This document shows positions 7,102-16,203 of a stretch of DNA of 64,000 nucleotides, piece by piece (the stretch's first letter is position 1; each line of letters opens with the position of its first letter). Source of the DNA: Geosporobacter ferrireducens (lineage in GTDB: Bacteria > Bacillota > Clostridia > Peptostreptococcales > Thermotaleaceae); contig NZ_CP017269.1 in NCBI RefSeq assembly GCF_001750685.1, positions 1,839,416 through 1,903,415 of the forward strand, given 5' to 3'. Both the position numbers and the translations under genes were made by a program. The notes under the pieces were generated by a model that saw only the letters and a list, made by a program, of their open reading frames with translations, searched no databases and had not been told where the DNA came from.

Positions 7102-8697
7102 ATGAACCTAATCCCAATACTCTTTATTTTTCTTCCTTTTTTATCGGGAATTATCATTTTTGTATTCCACAATAAAATCTTGAACTATATGGCTTTGATC
7201 ATACAATTCTGTCTTGCTGCAATGCTTTTTTTCTATTATCCGCTTGTGGATATCGGTAAAACACACCAGATAGTTTTGGGAGGCTGGCCTGCCCATATCG
7301 GAATTACCTTAGCCAATGATAAGATTTCCTTGGCATTTATTACCCTGGGCATTATGATGTGGAGCATTTGTCTCATTTACGACTGGAACTACCGAAAAAC
7401 AGATGCTTCCTTTTTATTCTTTCTCTTGCTGCTAGAAGGGATCTTTTTTGGTATTATTCAAAGCAGAGACTTGTATACCTTGTTCTTATTCATTGAAATC
7501 AGTACCATTCTCTCAACGGTCTTGGTTGCCTACAAAAAAGATGGTTTCTCCCTGCGTGCTGCACTTTATTACCTGCTCTTTAACTCTGTGAGCATGATCC
7601 TTTTCTTACTTGGTGCCTTTATGTTATATAATTTAGCAGGAACCCTAAACATCGACTTGATTGCAGAGCGAACAGCAGGCCTTCGGAATCATTTCTCTTT
7701 TCACCTTTCTATAATCTTTATTTTAACCGCAGCCGGTGTTAAATCTGCTTTTTTTCCTGTATATAACTGGCTTCCTAAAGCTCATGGTGCTGCCCCTGCT
7801 TCTATTTCTGCCCTATTGTCCGGTCTTTTGGTCAAAAGTGGGGTTTATGTTTTCTTTCGGATAAATCAGACATTTCAGTTAACAGACTACTATCTTTTTT
7901 TCCTGATAATCGGCTTTATTACAGCTTTGAGTGGTGTCCTTTTTGCCATCAGCCAAAAGGATATCAAGCAAATCTTAGCATTTCATTCGGTTTCCCAGGT
8001 GGGGCTCATTATCATGGGGTTAAGTTATTTAGATACTGAATACTATTATGGCGGTTTAATTCATTTGATCAATCATGCTTTTTTCAAAGCCCTTCTCTTT
8101 CTAGGAGCCGGTGTGATTATTAACAAGTATAACGAACGTAATGTAACGCAAATTCGCGGTGTTTTGGCCCATTGTCCAGCGGTTTCAACTTTGATGATTA
8201 TTGCCATGCTCTCCATTACAGGTGTCCCTTTTCTCAATGGCTATATTGGCAAATCTCTCATTGCCTATGGCCTAACCGATAAAGGAGTTTTTTCTTTTTT
8301 AATTTATATTGTAAATATTGGAACTGCTACATCCTTTATCAAAATGTCTCAAATATTTTTCGGTAAGCAAAAGCGAAGTGAAGGACGAGACTTTCATAAT
8401 GTCTTTGCTATGTCTATATTGGCATTTTTGTGTATGTTTTTTGGTATTTTTTATGTGAACATTTTCTCTTTCCTCTTTGAACTGGATCTGTCTTATATCA
8501 CACTTTTTCAACTTGAAAAGTGGATACTTTATTTTGCTGTACTGTTTCTAGGTTATTTATCAAACCTGCATTTTGTTCAAAAAGAATCTGCTTTCTTAAA
8601 TCAGTTGCGCCATTTCAATCTTTCTTTTGAAAGCACGAATATTCTGTTCATCAGTTTTATCAGTATTCTATTATTGTGGCAGATGTATGTGCATTAG
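7102..8697 (+). CDS. Na+/H+ antiporter subunit D (MrpD/MbhH, NuoM-like)
   Basis: A 531-residue protein with about 14 helices, the ion-translocating antiporter-like subunit. The proton/ion channel motif SAFFPVYNWLPKAHGAAPAS with its Lys/His pair lies near residue 215, preceded by the conserved Glu in FLFIEISTILST (about 133), and HSVSQVGLIIMG plus the Lys-rich SQKDIKQILAFHS follow near 285. It is the only NuoL/M-like subunit in the operon; there is no MrpA N-terminal NuoL domain. It is the last gene and is followed by a strong hairpin. Confidence 0.92.
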   Translation: MNLIPILFIFLPFLSGIIIFVFHNKILNYMALIIQFCLAAMLFFYYPLVDIGKTHQIVLGGWPAHIGITLANDKISLAFITLGIMMWSICLIYDWNYRKTDASFLFFLLLLEGIFFGIIQSRDLYTLFLFIEISTILSTVLVAYKKDGFSLRAALYYLLFNSVSMILFLLGAFMLYNLAGTLNIDLIAERTAGLRNHFSFHLSIIFILTAAGVKSAFFPVYNWLPKAHGAAPASISALLSGLLVKSGVYVFFRINQTFQLTDYYLFFLIIGFITALSGVLFAISQKDIKQILAFHSVSQVGLIIMGLSYLDTEYYYGGLIHLINHAFFKALLFLGAGVIINKYNERNVTQIRGVLAHCPAVSTLMIIAMLSITGVPFLNGYIGKSLIAYGLTDKGVFSFLIYIVNIGTATSFIKMSQIFFGKQKRSEGRDFHNVFAMSILAFLCMFFGIFYVNIFSFLFELDLSYITLFQLEKWILYFAVLFLGYLSNLHFVQKESAFLNQLRHFNLSFESTNILFISFISILLLWQMYVH

Positions 8698-8718
8698 CAC
8701 TAGATGCATATAAAATAA

Positions 8719-8755
8719 GACGGGGTTTTCCAATAATTTTTTGGAAAACCCCGTC
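8719..8755. terminator. strong hairpin closing the antiporter operon
   Basis: A 14-bp perfect stem (GACGGGGTTTTCCA / TGGAAAACCCCGTC) with a short loop. There is no long T-tract after it, but its place 22 bases beyond the last antiporter gene makes termination the likely role. Confidence 0.7.
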
Positions 8756-9038
8756 ACTTGTTATAAGGACCGTATTGTATATTTCCATATTCAGTTTTGA
8801 TCAGACGGGTCTTCGCAATAGGACATTCCTCCGTATTCTAGCAGCGCATTCTTTTTTTCTCCAGTAAATTAAATTCATTCATTAGATCCTTGATGCGTTG
8901 GTCTACTTTGCAAATCTGTACTTGCAATCTATACCATCCTTATAACAATCTATATCAACCTCCCGCTGGAGGAGAATTGATATACTTCTATTATAGAATA
9001 TACCCCTTACTGCTTATTTAAACCTTTTATATAAAATT
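8756..9038. other. intergenic region with one imperfect inverted repeat
   Basis: Between convergent genes. TATATCAA-CCTCC (8951-8963) faces GGAGG-AGAA-TTGATATA (about 8968-8984), an imperfect hairpin that may end transcription of the minus-strand gene at 9039. A 29-codon frame on the minus strand (8838-8927) was judged too weak to call. Confidence 0.35.
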
Positions 9039-9410
9039 TTAATAATAATCTGCTTCATGAAAAAAAAGAGCTTCTTTGATTTCTACTTTTCCAAAGTCTG
9101 TGATCACATTTATTTCTTCAATCTCACCGTCAATCTCATAAACAATCTTTAAAGTATTGCTGTCAATCATTGACAATTCAAAAGTCTCCAAACCTTCTTT
9201 AAGTGCAAAATCCTCCATGATCCGCTCCCGGAGATTTCTTACCATAAATATATCAAAGACCTTTGCCTCACCAAGATATTCGGAGATGAATTGTCGCAAA
9301 CCTTCATTAATGACCTTTATGTTTCGAAAAAGGAAATCCCGTCTTAGATTTTCTACCGTCACAAAGATCAAAAAAGTAATCATCGCTGCAATAAAAACTG
9401 CACTTGTCAT
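9039..9410 (-). CDS. membrane-anchored hypothetical protein
   Basis: A 123-residue protein with a single N-terminal hydrophobic helix (SAVFIAAMITFLIFVTVENL) and a soluble acidic alpha/beta tail ending LFFHEADYY. I choose ATG 9410, which has AAGGTGG 7 bases upstream; ATG 9416 abuts that site. Topology suggests an N-terminal signal anchor. No family recognised. It is monocistronic and divergent from the HAD gene at 9617. Confidence 0.6.
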   Translation of the reverse strand: MTSAVFIAAMITFLIFVTVENLRRDFLFRNIKVINEGLRQFISEYLGEAKVFDIFMVRNLRERIMEDFALKEGLETFELSMIDSNTLKIVYEIDGEIEEINVITDFGKVEIKEALFFHEADYY

Positions 9411-9497
9411 ATTCATCCCACCTTTTCTATTTTCTTGCTTTATTTTTACCCCAAAAATTTTTTTGAAAACATTTTCTCTATTCTGTTAAAACTAAAG

Positions 9498-9525
9498 AGG
9501 ATTCTTTATAAAAATAAAGAATCCT
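9498..9525. other. 12-bp hairpin in a divergent promoter region
   Basis: Perfect arms AGGATTCTTTAT / ATAAAGAATCCT with an AAAA loop, between divergent genes at 9410 and 9617. It looks like a terminator but no gene ends into it; it may be a leader structure or protein site. Confidence 0.4.
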
Positions 9526-9616
9526 AACAATATATTTTTCTTATAGGGATATGGTACTATCATCCAAGCATACCGGCATATATTAAATAAATTTCTTATC
9601 AACTTGGGAGGGTGTT

Positions 9617-10342
9617 ATGAAGACAATTGCTGCTTTTTTTGATATCGACGGTACCCTTTATCGAGATTCCTTAATGGTCGAGCATTTTAAAAAACTGATG
9701 AAATATGAGGTCATTGATGCCACCCTTTGGCATCGTAATGCGAAACAAACTTATCAAAACTGGGATAAACGGCAGGGAAATTATGATGACTATTTGCTGG
9801 AGATTGCCAATATCTATATCGAATCAATGAAGGGGCTCAATAGCCAACAAATGGAGTTTATAACCAATCAAGTGATTAACCAAAAAGGAGACCGTGTCTA
9901 TCGCTATACAAGAGCCCGTATCGCCTGGCACAAATGTCATAACCATAAAATTCTTTTTATATCCGGCAGCCCATCCTATTTGGTCTCTAAAATGGCAAAA
10001 AAATATGAAGTCGAAGATTACAAAGGTACAGAGTATCTTATTGATGAAAATGGAAACTATACAGGCGAGATTATACAAATGTGGGACTCGGAAAACAAGC
10101 AAAAAGCCATTTTAGAATTTGTTGACCAATACCATATTGATTTAGCAAATAGTTATTCTTATGGAGATACCAATGGTGACCTGTCCATGCTGGCGATGGT
10201 AGGGCATCCGATTGCTATTAATCCTACAAAAGAGTTGCTTCAAAATATCCAGTTAAATGAAGAGCTCCGCAAAAAAGCATTGATTGTCGTAGAACGGAAA
10301 GACGTAATTTATAAACTAAACGCAGACGTGGAATTCTTATAA
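9617..10342 (+). CDS. HAD-IB family hydrolase (SerB-like phosphatase)
   Basis: A 241-residue soluble phosphatase. Motif I is FFDIDGTLYRDS (residues 8-19, nucleophile Asp in DxDGT), motif II ISGSPSYLV (near 115), and motif IV YGDTNGDLSMLAMVG (near 188) with the two metal-binding acidic residues. The order and cap type match HAD subfamily IB, which includes phosphoserine phosphatase and lipid or nucleotide phosphatases. GGGAGGGTGTT precedes the ATG. Substrate is not predictable; neighbours do not help. Confidence 0.85.
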   Translation: MKTIAAFFDIDGTLYRDSLMVEHFKKLMKYEVIDATLWHRNAKQTYQNWDKRQGNYDDYLLEIANIYIESMKGLNSQQMEFITNQVINQKGDRVYRYTRARIAWHKCHNHKILFISGSPSYLVSKMAKKYEVEDYKGTEYLIDENGNYTGEIIQMWDSENKQKAILEFVDQYHIDLANSYSYGDTNGDLSMLAMVGHPIAINPTKELLQNIQLNEELRKKALIVVERKDVIYKLNADVEFL

Positions 10343-10346
10343 AGCC

Positions 10347-10412
10347 GTAGGGGCGAACAGTGTTCGCCAGATACATTCATATCTTTTTCGGGCGACCACA
10401 GGCCGCCCCTAC
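10347..10412. repeat. GTAGGGGCG-type intergenic inverted repeat
   Basis: Outer arms GTAGGGGCG (10347-10355) and CGCCCCTAC (10404-10412) enclose GAACAGTGTTCG, itself a palindrome, and GGGCGACCACAGGCCG. Related elements occur near 53500, 59613 and 62760-63030. It lies exactly between the convergent HAD and gltB genes, so it may also end transcription. Confidence 0.7.
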
Positions 10413-10424
10413 AGATTCTATCCT

Positions 10425-13400
10425 CTATACTGCCTTATTCACAACTGCTTTGCTTCTTAATGCCTCTAAATAAGAAGGAGAACTTACGCGATGAATCTTG
10501 AGAGCATATTCCTGCCAATTTTCCAAAATCTTTTTTGCCTTCATGCTTTCTGTATATTGCACATGTCTCTGAAGCAGGTCTTTTACGGTCTGAACATCTT
10601 CTTCCGATAAACTTTCGATTACAACCATTTGTTGATTTACTTTCCCGGCAAGATCATCGTATTCGTCCAATACATAGGCAATACCGCCGCTCATGGCCGC
10701 CCCAAAGTTATCTCCCGTCTTACCCAATATAAGGACGGTCCCACCTGTCATATACTGACAACCATGGCTGCCAATTCCTTCTACTACTACCGTTGCACCA
10801 CTGTTTCTAACCGCAAATCGTCCTCCTGCCGCACCGCAGATATATACTTCCCCTAAAGTAGCTCCATAGAGCAGTGTATTCCCTGCAATGACGTTTTTCC
10901 CTGATGGAAAATTACTGCCTTTAGGCGGTGTTACAATAATTTTTCCTCCAGACAAGCCCTTTCCAAGATAATCATTGGCATCCCCCTCTAGCCGAAGCGT
11001 TAAGCCCTTTGCACAAAAAGCACCAAAGCTTTGTCCTGCTGAACCTACAAACTTAAGCTGAATCGTATCTTCCGGCAGCCCTTTATAACCATACTGTTTT
11101 GCGATGGCACCGCTAAGCATAGCTCCGATGGATCTATTCGTGTTGGCAACAGGCAGCGTATGTTCTACCGGGTTTTTGTTTAATAATGCATCTTCTGCAA
11201 TCTGAATTAACCCTCTATCCAATACATTTTCCGTCTGATTTTTCTGCCCGATGGTACATCTTCCTTCAATTTTAGACGGCAGATCCGGTCGGTATAGGAT
11301 TGGTGCGATATCCAAATGCTTGGCTTTATGGTTATTGACGATTCTTGGCTCTAATATATCGACCCTTCCAATCATTTCATCAACGGTCCTAAAACCTAAT
11401 TCTGCCATAATCTCACGTACTTCTTGAGCTACAAAGGTAAAGTAAGCAATAATGTGCTCCGGCTTGCCTTTAAAGCGTTCACGCAGCCTTGATTCCTGCG
11501 TTGCAATCCCTACAGGACATTTATTTAAATTGCACTTTCTGCATAGTATACATCCGCTGGCAATCAGACAAGCCGTTGAAAATCCGTATTCTTCAGCACC
11601 TAACAATGCAGCGATTACCACATCACGGCCGGTAGTCATTTTTCCATCTACTTGCAAGGTTACACGGCTCCGCAAATCATTTAACAATAGCGTCTGCTGG
11701 GTTTCTGCCAGTCCCAGCTCCCAAGGCATCCCCACATATTTCATAGAGCTAATGGGTGCAGCTCCTGTTCCCCCGTCATGACCACAGATTGTAATGGCAT
11801 CCGCATAACCCTTTGCTACGCCTGCAGCAATTGTTCCGATTCCCATGGTGGCAGCTAGTTTTATATTGATCCGTGCCATAGGATTGGCGTTTTTCAAATC
11901 AAATATTAATTGGGCTAGATCTTCTATAGAATAAATATCATGGTGGGGGGGTGGCGAAATCAAGTCTATCCCAGGAATGGCATGGCGTATCTTTGCAATT
12001 TCTGCAGTAACCTTTTTACCTGGCAGATGTCCGCCTTCTCCTGGTTTAGCCCCTTGAGCCATCTTGATTTGTATTTCATCACAGTTTATCAAGTAGTCAA
12101 TAGTTACACCGAAACGCCCTGATGCAATTTGTTTGACGGCACTTCTTCGAATATTTCCATTGATATCTGAATAATATCTTTTTGTATCCTCTCCCCCTTC
12201 TCCGCTATTGCTCGTTCCTCCCAAGCGATTCATTGCAACAGCTAAGGTCTCGTGGCACTCTTTGCTGATGGAGCCAAAGGATATGGCGCCTGATGTAAAA
12301 CGTTTCATAATATTCTCTATGGGTTCTACCTCATTTACTTCAATACTCTTTCGCGGCTTGAACTGTAATAACCCACGAATTGTTGCAATTCCTTCTCTCG
12401 GACTGTTCACTCCTTCTGCATATTCTTTATACATTTCAAAGCTATTATTTCTACATGCCTTTTGAAGCTTGTTAATGCGCTCCGGATTCAGAATATGATA
12501 TTCACCACCGGATTTCCAGAAGAATTCTCCGCCTTCCTCCAACTGCCTTCTGAAGCTCTTAAAGAGCCCATATGCCTCTGTATGTCTTATGATCACTTCT
12601 TCTGCAATCAGATCCAATCCAATGCCGGAAAGTCTGGAGGATGTTCCCGTAAAGTATTCTTCAATCACTTCTTTATGAATTCCCAACACTTCGAAGATCT
12701 GGGCTCCATGATAGCTTTGCAGTGTAGAAATCCCCATTTTGGATATGATTTTTAAAAGTCCCTGGGAAATGGCATTGCAATAGTTTTTATACCCTTCCTC
12801 CAGTTCCATTCCTTCAATATACTGTTTATTGTTCACCATATGCCGGATAGATTCCAGTGCCATATAAGGATTGACAGCCTTGGCACCATACCCGATTAGC
12901 AGGGCCACATGCATTACATCACGGGCATCACCGCATTCCATTACAATATCCACCTGGGTACGTAGTTTTTTTCGTATGAGATAGTGGTGGACAGCTCCTA
13001 ATGCCAATACGCTAGGAATTGGAGCATTGTATAAGTCCAGATTGGTGTCACTCAAAACCAGGATATTATATCCATTCTGAATATTTTCTTCCGCCCGTTT
13101 ACAGAGATTTTCCAAGGCCTTCTTCAATCCGTCTTTTCCTCCATCAATGGGAAAGGTAATCGGGAGGGTAATCGCTTTAAAATCCTCTGAATATAAATGT
13201 CTTAATCTTTCGAGTTCATCATTCTTCAGGATCGGTGTTTTCAATTCGATAAAATTCCTCTTTTTATCGATTTCTATTTCATCTAACAGTTGACCGTGCT
13301 TTCCAATATACTGCACCAGCGACATCACCACCTTCTCACGGATAGGATCAATGGGCGGATTGGTCACCTGTGCAAATTTCTGCTTAAAATAATTGAATAA

Positions 13401-14942
13401 AAGCTGTGGTTTACTAGACAGAATTGCAAGGGGCATATCAATCCCCATGGCACTAATCGGTTCTTCTCCGCTTTTTGCCATAGCTGCAATCACATGCTGC
13501 AATTCTTCCTCTGTATATCCGAAAACTTTTTGATGAGTCAGCAACACTTCCCGGTTCATCTTTCGAATCTCGTTATGAGCTTCTAAGCTTTCTAATGTTA
13601 ATTTATTTTGATCTATCCATTCGGCATAGGGTTTTCTGCCGGAAATTTCGCTTTTAATTTCTTCATCCTGGAAAATACATCCTTGCTGAATATCAATGAC
13701 AATCATCTCACTGGGTCTCAGACTGCCTTTTTGAAGGATATTATTCGGTGCTATATCAATTACGCCGGTTTCTGAGGCCATAATAACGAAGTCATCTTTC
13801 GTAATCGTATAGCGCAAAGGACGCAATCCATTCCGGTCCATTGTGGCGCCAATCTTATTCCCATCTGTAAACACAAGGGCTGCTGGTCCATCCCAGGATT
13901 CTAAGATTCTGGCGTGATATTCATAAAAGCCTCTGATCTGTCTGTCCATTCTGGTATTTTCCTGCCATGCTTCCGGAATCAACATCATCATTACATGCTC
14001 TAAAGGGTGTCCATTGGCCAGGAAAATCTCAAAAATATTATCCAAGCTGGAGGAATCACTCCCTTCCGGCTCAATGACTGGTAAGATCTTTTTAAAATCC
14101 TCTCCAAAACTTGTGGAATACATGATTCCTTCTCTGGCGTTCATCCAGTTAATATTCCCTCTTAGGGTATTGATTTCTCCATTATGGGCCACATACCGGA
14201 AAGGATGGGCAAGCTTCCAGGAAGGGAAGGTATTGGTACTATACCGTTCATGAACAACCGCAATAGCAGTTGTTACCGATTCATTCTGTAAATCTGTGTA
14301 AAAATCTTCAAGCATATAGCCTAAAATCTGTCCTTTATAAACAATGGTATCTAAGGATAAACTGCAAATATAGAAATTATCCGTATAAGGTCGATTATCC
14401 TTTCGAATTGCATTTTGTATGGCCTTTCGAACAACGAGCAGTTTTCTTTTAAACACCTCTGGAGTCTGATTTCCTCTAGCAATAAAAACTTGACTTACAA
14501 CAGGCCTGGTGGCTTTCGCCGAAATTCCGCAGGCATTCTCATTGATAGGTACTTCTCTCCAGCCAATGAGCTTTTGCCCCTCTTCTCTTAGAATTCGCTC
14601 AAAAATCCCCTCACAAAATAAACGGGCATTTGGCTCTTGGGGTAAAAATACCATTCCTACTGCATAATCCATTGGTTCTGGAAGGTCAAAGCCTATTTTT
14701 TTTGTCTCTTCTACAAAAAAATCATGGGGAATTTGGATAAGAATCCCCGCACCATCACCGGTACTGGCATCGGCACCTACCGCACCTCTATGCTTAAGCT
14801 TCTTTAGAATCTGAAGTCCCTGCAATAGAATATCATGGGTTTTTTTCCCCTTTACATGCGCTATAAAGCCTACTCCACAACTGTCTTTTTCCATTCCTGG
14901 GTCATAAAGGCCCTGGTCTACTGGCAAACCATTTTGTCCCAT
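10425..14942 (-). CDS. gltB: glutamate synthase, large subunit
   Basis: A 1505-residue enzyme that moves the glutamine amide to 2-oxoglutarate, giving two glutamates. The class II glutaminase nucleophile is Cys22 (MEKDSCGVGF) after a short propeptide that is normally removed. The FMN-binding synthase barrel holds CGHDGGTGAAP, and the 3Fe-4S cysteines are in CILCRKCNLNKCPVG; the C-terminal GXGXG beta-helix repeats follow (GGTVLILGKTGDNFGAAMSG). No small subunit gene gltD lies next to it, so electrons may come from ferredoxin or from GltD encoded elsewhere. The only in-frame start is ATG 14942. A promoter is seen at 15026-15054. Confidence 0.96.
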   Translation of the reverse strand: MGQNGLPVDQGLYDPGMEKDSCGVGFIAHVKGKKTHDILLQGLQILKKLKHRGAVGADASTGDGAGILIQIPHDFFVEETKKIGFDLPEPMDYAVGMVFLPQEPNARLFCEGIFERILREEGQKLIGWREVPINENACGISAKATRPVVSQVFIARGNQTPEVFKRKLLVVRKAIQNAIRKDNRPYTDNFYICSLSLDTIVYKGQILGYMLEDFYTDLQNESVTTAIAVVHERYSTNTFPSWKLAHPFRYVAHNGEINTLRGNINWMNAREGIMYSTSFGEDFKKILPVIEPEGSDSSSLDNIFEIFLANGHPLEHVMMMLIPEAWQENTRMDRQIRGFYEYHARILESWDGPAALVFTDGNKIGATMDRNGLRPLRYTITKDDFVIMASETGVIDIAPNNILQKGSLRPSEMIVIDIQQGCIFQDEEIKSEISGRKPYAEWIDQNKLTLESLEAHNEIRKMNREVLLTHQKVFGYTEEELQHVIAAMAKSGEEPISAMGIDMPLAILSSKPQLLFNYFKQKFAQVTNPPIDPIREKVVMSLVQYIGKHGQLLDEIEIDKKRNFIELKTPILKNDELERLRHLYSEDFKAITLPITFPIDGGKDGLKKALENLCKRAEENIQNGYNILVLSDTNLDLYNAPIPSVLALGAVHHYLIRKKLRTQVDIVMECGDARDVMHVALLIGYGAKAVNPYMALESIRHMVNNKQYIEGMELEEGYKNYCNAISQGLLKIISKMGISTLQSYHGAQIFEVLGIHKEVIEEYFTGTSSRLSGIGLDLIAEEVIIRHTEAYGLFKSFRRQLEEGGEFFWKSGGEYHILNPERINKLQKACRNNSFEMYKEYAEGVNSPREGIATIRGLLQFKPRKSIEVNEVEPIENIMKRFTSGAISFGSISKECHETLAVAMNRLGGTSNSGEGGEDTKRYYSDINGNIRRSAVKQIASGRFGVTIDYLINCDEIQIKMAQGAKPGEGGHLPGKKVTAEIAKIRHAIPGIDLISPPPHHDIYSIEDLAQLIFDLKNANPMARINIKLAATMGIGTIAAGVAKGYADAITICGHDGGTGAAPISSMKYVGMPWELGLAETQQTLLLNDLRSRVTLQVDGKMTTGRDVVIAALLGAEEYGFSTACLIASGCILCRKCNLNKCPVGIATQESRLRERFKGKPEHIIAYFTFVAQEVREIMAELGFRTVDEMIGRVDILEPRIVNNHKAKHLDIAPILYRPDLPSKIEGRCTIGQKNQTENVLDRGLIQIAEDALLNKNPVEHTLPVANTNRSIGAMLSGAIAKQYGYKGLPEDTIQLKFVGSAGQSFGAFCAKGLTLRLEGDANDYLGKGLSGGKIIVTPPKGSNFPSGKNVIAGNTLLYGATLGEVYICGAAGGRFAVRNSGATVVVEGIGSHGCQYMTGGTVLILGKTGDNFGAAMSGGIAYVLDEYDDLAGKVNQQMVVIESLSEEDVQTVKDLLQRHVQYTESMKAKKILENWQEYALKIHRVSSPSYLEALRSKAVVNKAV

Positions 14943-15025
14943 CCTTCATCAATCCTTTCTTAACTCAATTTCACGTTAAACTTTTTTGAATTTTTAGAAT
15001 TATGAATTTTTATAATGTAAAAACT

Positions 15026-15054
15026 ATTTTATCATCATTTTAACTTTATATCAA
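15026..15054 (-). promoter_or_regulatory. sigma-A type promoter of gltB
   Basis: On the minus strand TTGATA (15054-15049) is followed after 17 bases by TAAAAT (15031-15026), about 85 bases upstream of the gltB start. Confidence 0.6.
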
Positions 15055-15077
15055 TACCTCTTGAATTCCAATAAAAT

Positions 15078-15107
15078 AAAGGTTTTACCATTGTTAGGCA
15101 AACCTTT
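15078..15107. other. small inverted repeat upstream of the gltB promoter
   Basis: AAAGGTTT (15078-15085) and AAACCTTT (15100-15107) are inverted with a 14-base gap, just upstream of the -35 box of gltB. It could be a regulator site or chance in AT-rich DNA. Confidence 0.3.
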
Positions 15108-15214
15108 TCATTGTGATTTTTTGCAGGTTTCTTGATCATAATATTTCATTTTTCAGTATATATATAAACGTTTTCCTGATATTTTTTTCCTGATATTTTT
15201 GAAAAATTATTTTT

Positions 15215-15249
15215 AAAAAACCTTCCAAAATCAATTTGGAAGGTTTTTT
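15215..15249 (-). terminator. terminator of the RND efflux / YHS operon
   Basis: A 15-bp perfect stem from AAAAAACCTTCCAAA to TTTGGAAGGTTTTTT with a 5-base loop, 13 bases beyond the stop of the YHS gene; the minus-strand copy ends in a T run. Confidence 0.85.
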
Positions 15250-15261
15250 CTACAGTCTTTA

Positions 15262-15579
15262 TTATTCACTTTCATCCCGCACACTTAAAATAAACTTTTG
15301 CCTGCACTCCCAGCTGCAAAAATAGTGGGTTACATTGTCTCTGACCACTTGATAAGCCTTGTGCTTCGGAACATGAGCCCCGCAAATCATGTCCTGTACC
15401 ATTTCAATCTCTAAGACTTTTTCTTCTTTTTCTTCAGAAGCTTTTTCTACAGGTTTCGCTTCTATTTTATTGTCTTGAATTCTCATCTTGTTGGTTAGCA
15501 GTTTTAACACGGTGCCCATGATCCGAACAGCCAACAGGAAAACCATCATGGACCATAAAAACTCAGTCAGCATACCCAT
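15262..15579 (-). CDS. membrane-anchored YHS-domain protein
   Basis: A 105-residue protein with an N-terminal helix (FLWSMMVFLLAVRIMGTVL), a charged linker rich in Lys/Glu and a C-terminal YHS-like metal-binding module: MVQDMICGAHVPKHKAYQV, then THYFCSWECRQKF. Cys66, Cys89 and Cys93 or so are the ligands expected. GAGGAGG is 7 bases before the ATG. It is the last gene of the unit with TetR and RND efflux genes, so it could serve metal sensing or trafficking linked to the pump, which is inference only. Confidence 0.75.
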   Translation of the reverse strand: MGMLTEFLWSMMVFLLAVRIMGTVLKLLTNKMRIQDNKIEAKPVEKASEEKEEKVLEIEMVQDMICGAHVPKHKAYQVVRDNVTHYFCSWECRQKFILSVRDESE

Positions 15580-15607
15580 TTAATATCCTCCTCGATCCAA
15601 ATTCGAT

Positions 15608-16192
15608 CTAACGCAAAGCCCTCATTAAAAAGTCTACCAAAGGCTTGGGCTCAATCTCTTGAGATGTTCCTATATGCGTTCTTATTTCTTTCTCATAGTA
15701 TGAAAAGATTGAACCCAAGATGGATAATACTGCTATCTCTTTATCTACATCTTTTCTAATTTCTCCTCTAATTATTCCATCTTCAATCATTTTCTCCAGC
15801 AATTTCAAAATGTAATATTGCTGTTCCCTAATCCAAAGACGCATTTCTTTAGATACACCATTTGAATGATTTGGAGTAACTTCTGCCATCTCAATATATT
15901 CTTTTATAAATTTGCCATGTTCAATTGCCAAAGTATATATTTTTTCTTCAATATTACTTTCATTATATACATATACAATTTTTTGCACGATTTGACTATA
16001 TCTCTCTATGGTGTATTTGATCATCTCTTGGAACAGTTCCTGTTTACTGGAAAAGTATTGATAGACTGTTCCCTTTGCCACGCCTGCCGCATGGGCAATA
16101 TCATCAATCTTTGCATTGTGGAATCCCTGCTTCGAAAAGATTTTAACCGATGCTTGCAAAATCTCTGTTCTCCGGTCCTTTGCTGAAGCCAT
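15608..16192 (-). CDS. TetR family regulator of the RND operon
   Basis: A 194-residue regulator. The N-terminal helix-turn-helix reads ILQASVKIFSKQGFHNAKID followed by DIAHAAGVAKGTVYQYFSSK, the classic TetR signature; the C-terminal helical ligand domain is variable. It lies 11 bases after the RND gene in the same operon, which implies autoregulation. A 14-base palindrome with perfect 6-bp arms at 20517-20530, beside the -10 of the operon, is the likely operator. The inducer is unknown. Confidence 0.9.
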   Translation of the reverse strand: MASAKDRRTEILQASVKIFSKQGFHNAKIDDIAHAAGVAKGTVYQYFSSKQELFQEMIKYTIERYSQIVQKIVYVYNESNIEEKIYTLAIEHGKFIKEYIEMAEVTPNHSNGVSKEMRLWIREQQYYILKLLEKMIEDGIIRGEIRKDVDKEIAVLSILGSIFSYYEKEIRTHIGTSQEIEPKPLVDFLMRALR

Positions 16193-16203
16193 AGCCTTCC
16201 CCC

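Noticed and set aside
8838-8927. 29-codon frame on the minus strand starting TTG, with AAGGATGG upstream
   Set aside because: Too short, rare start, no recognisable pattern and not linked to a neighbour; chance is likely.
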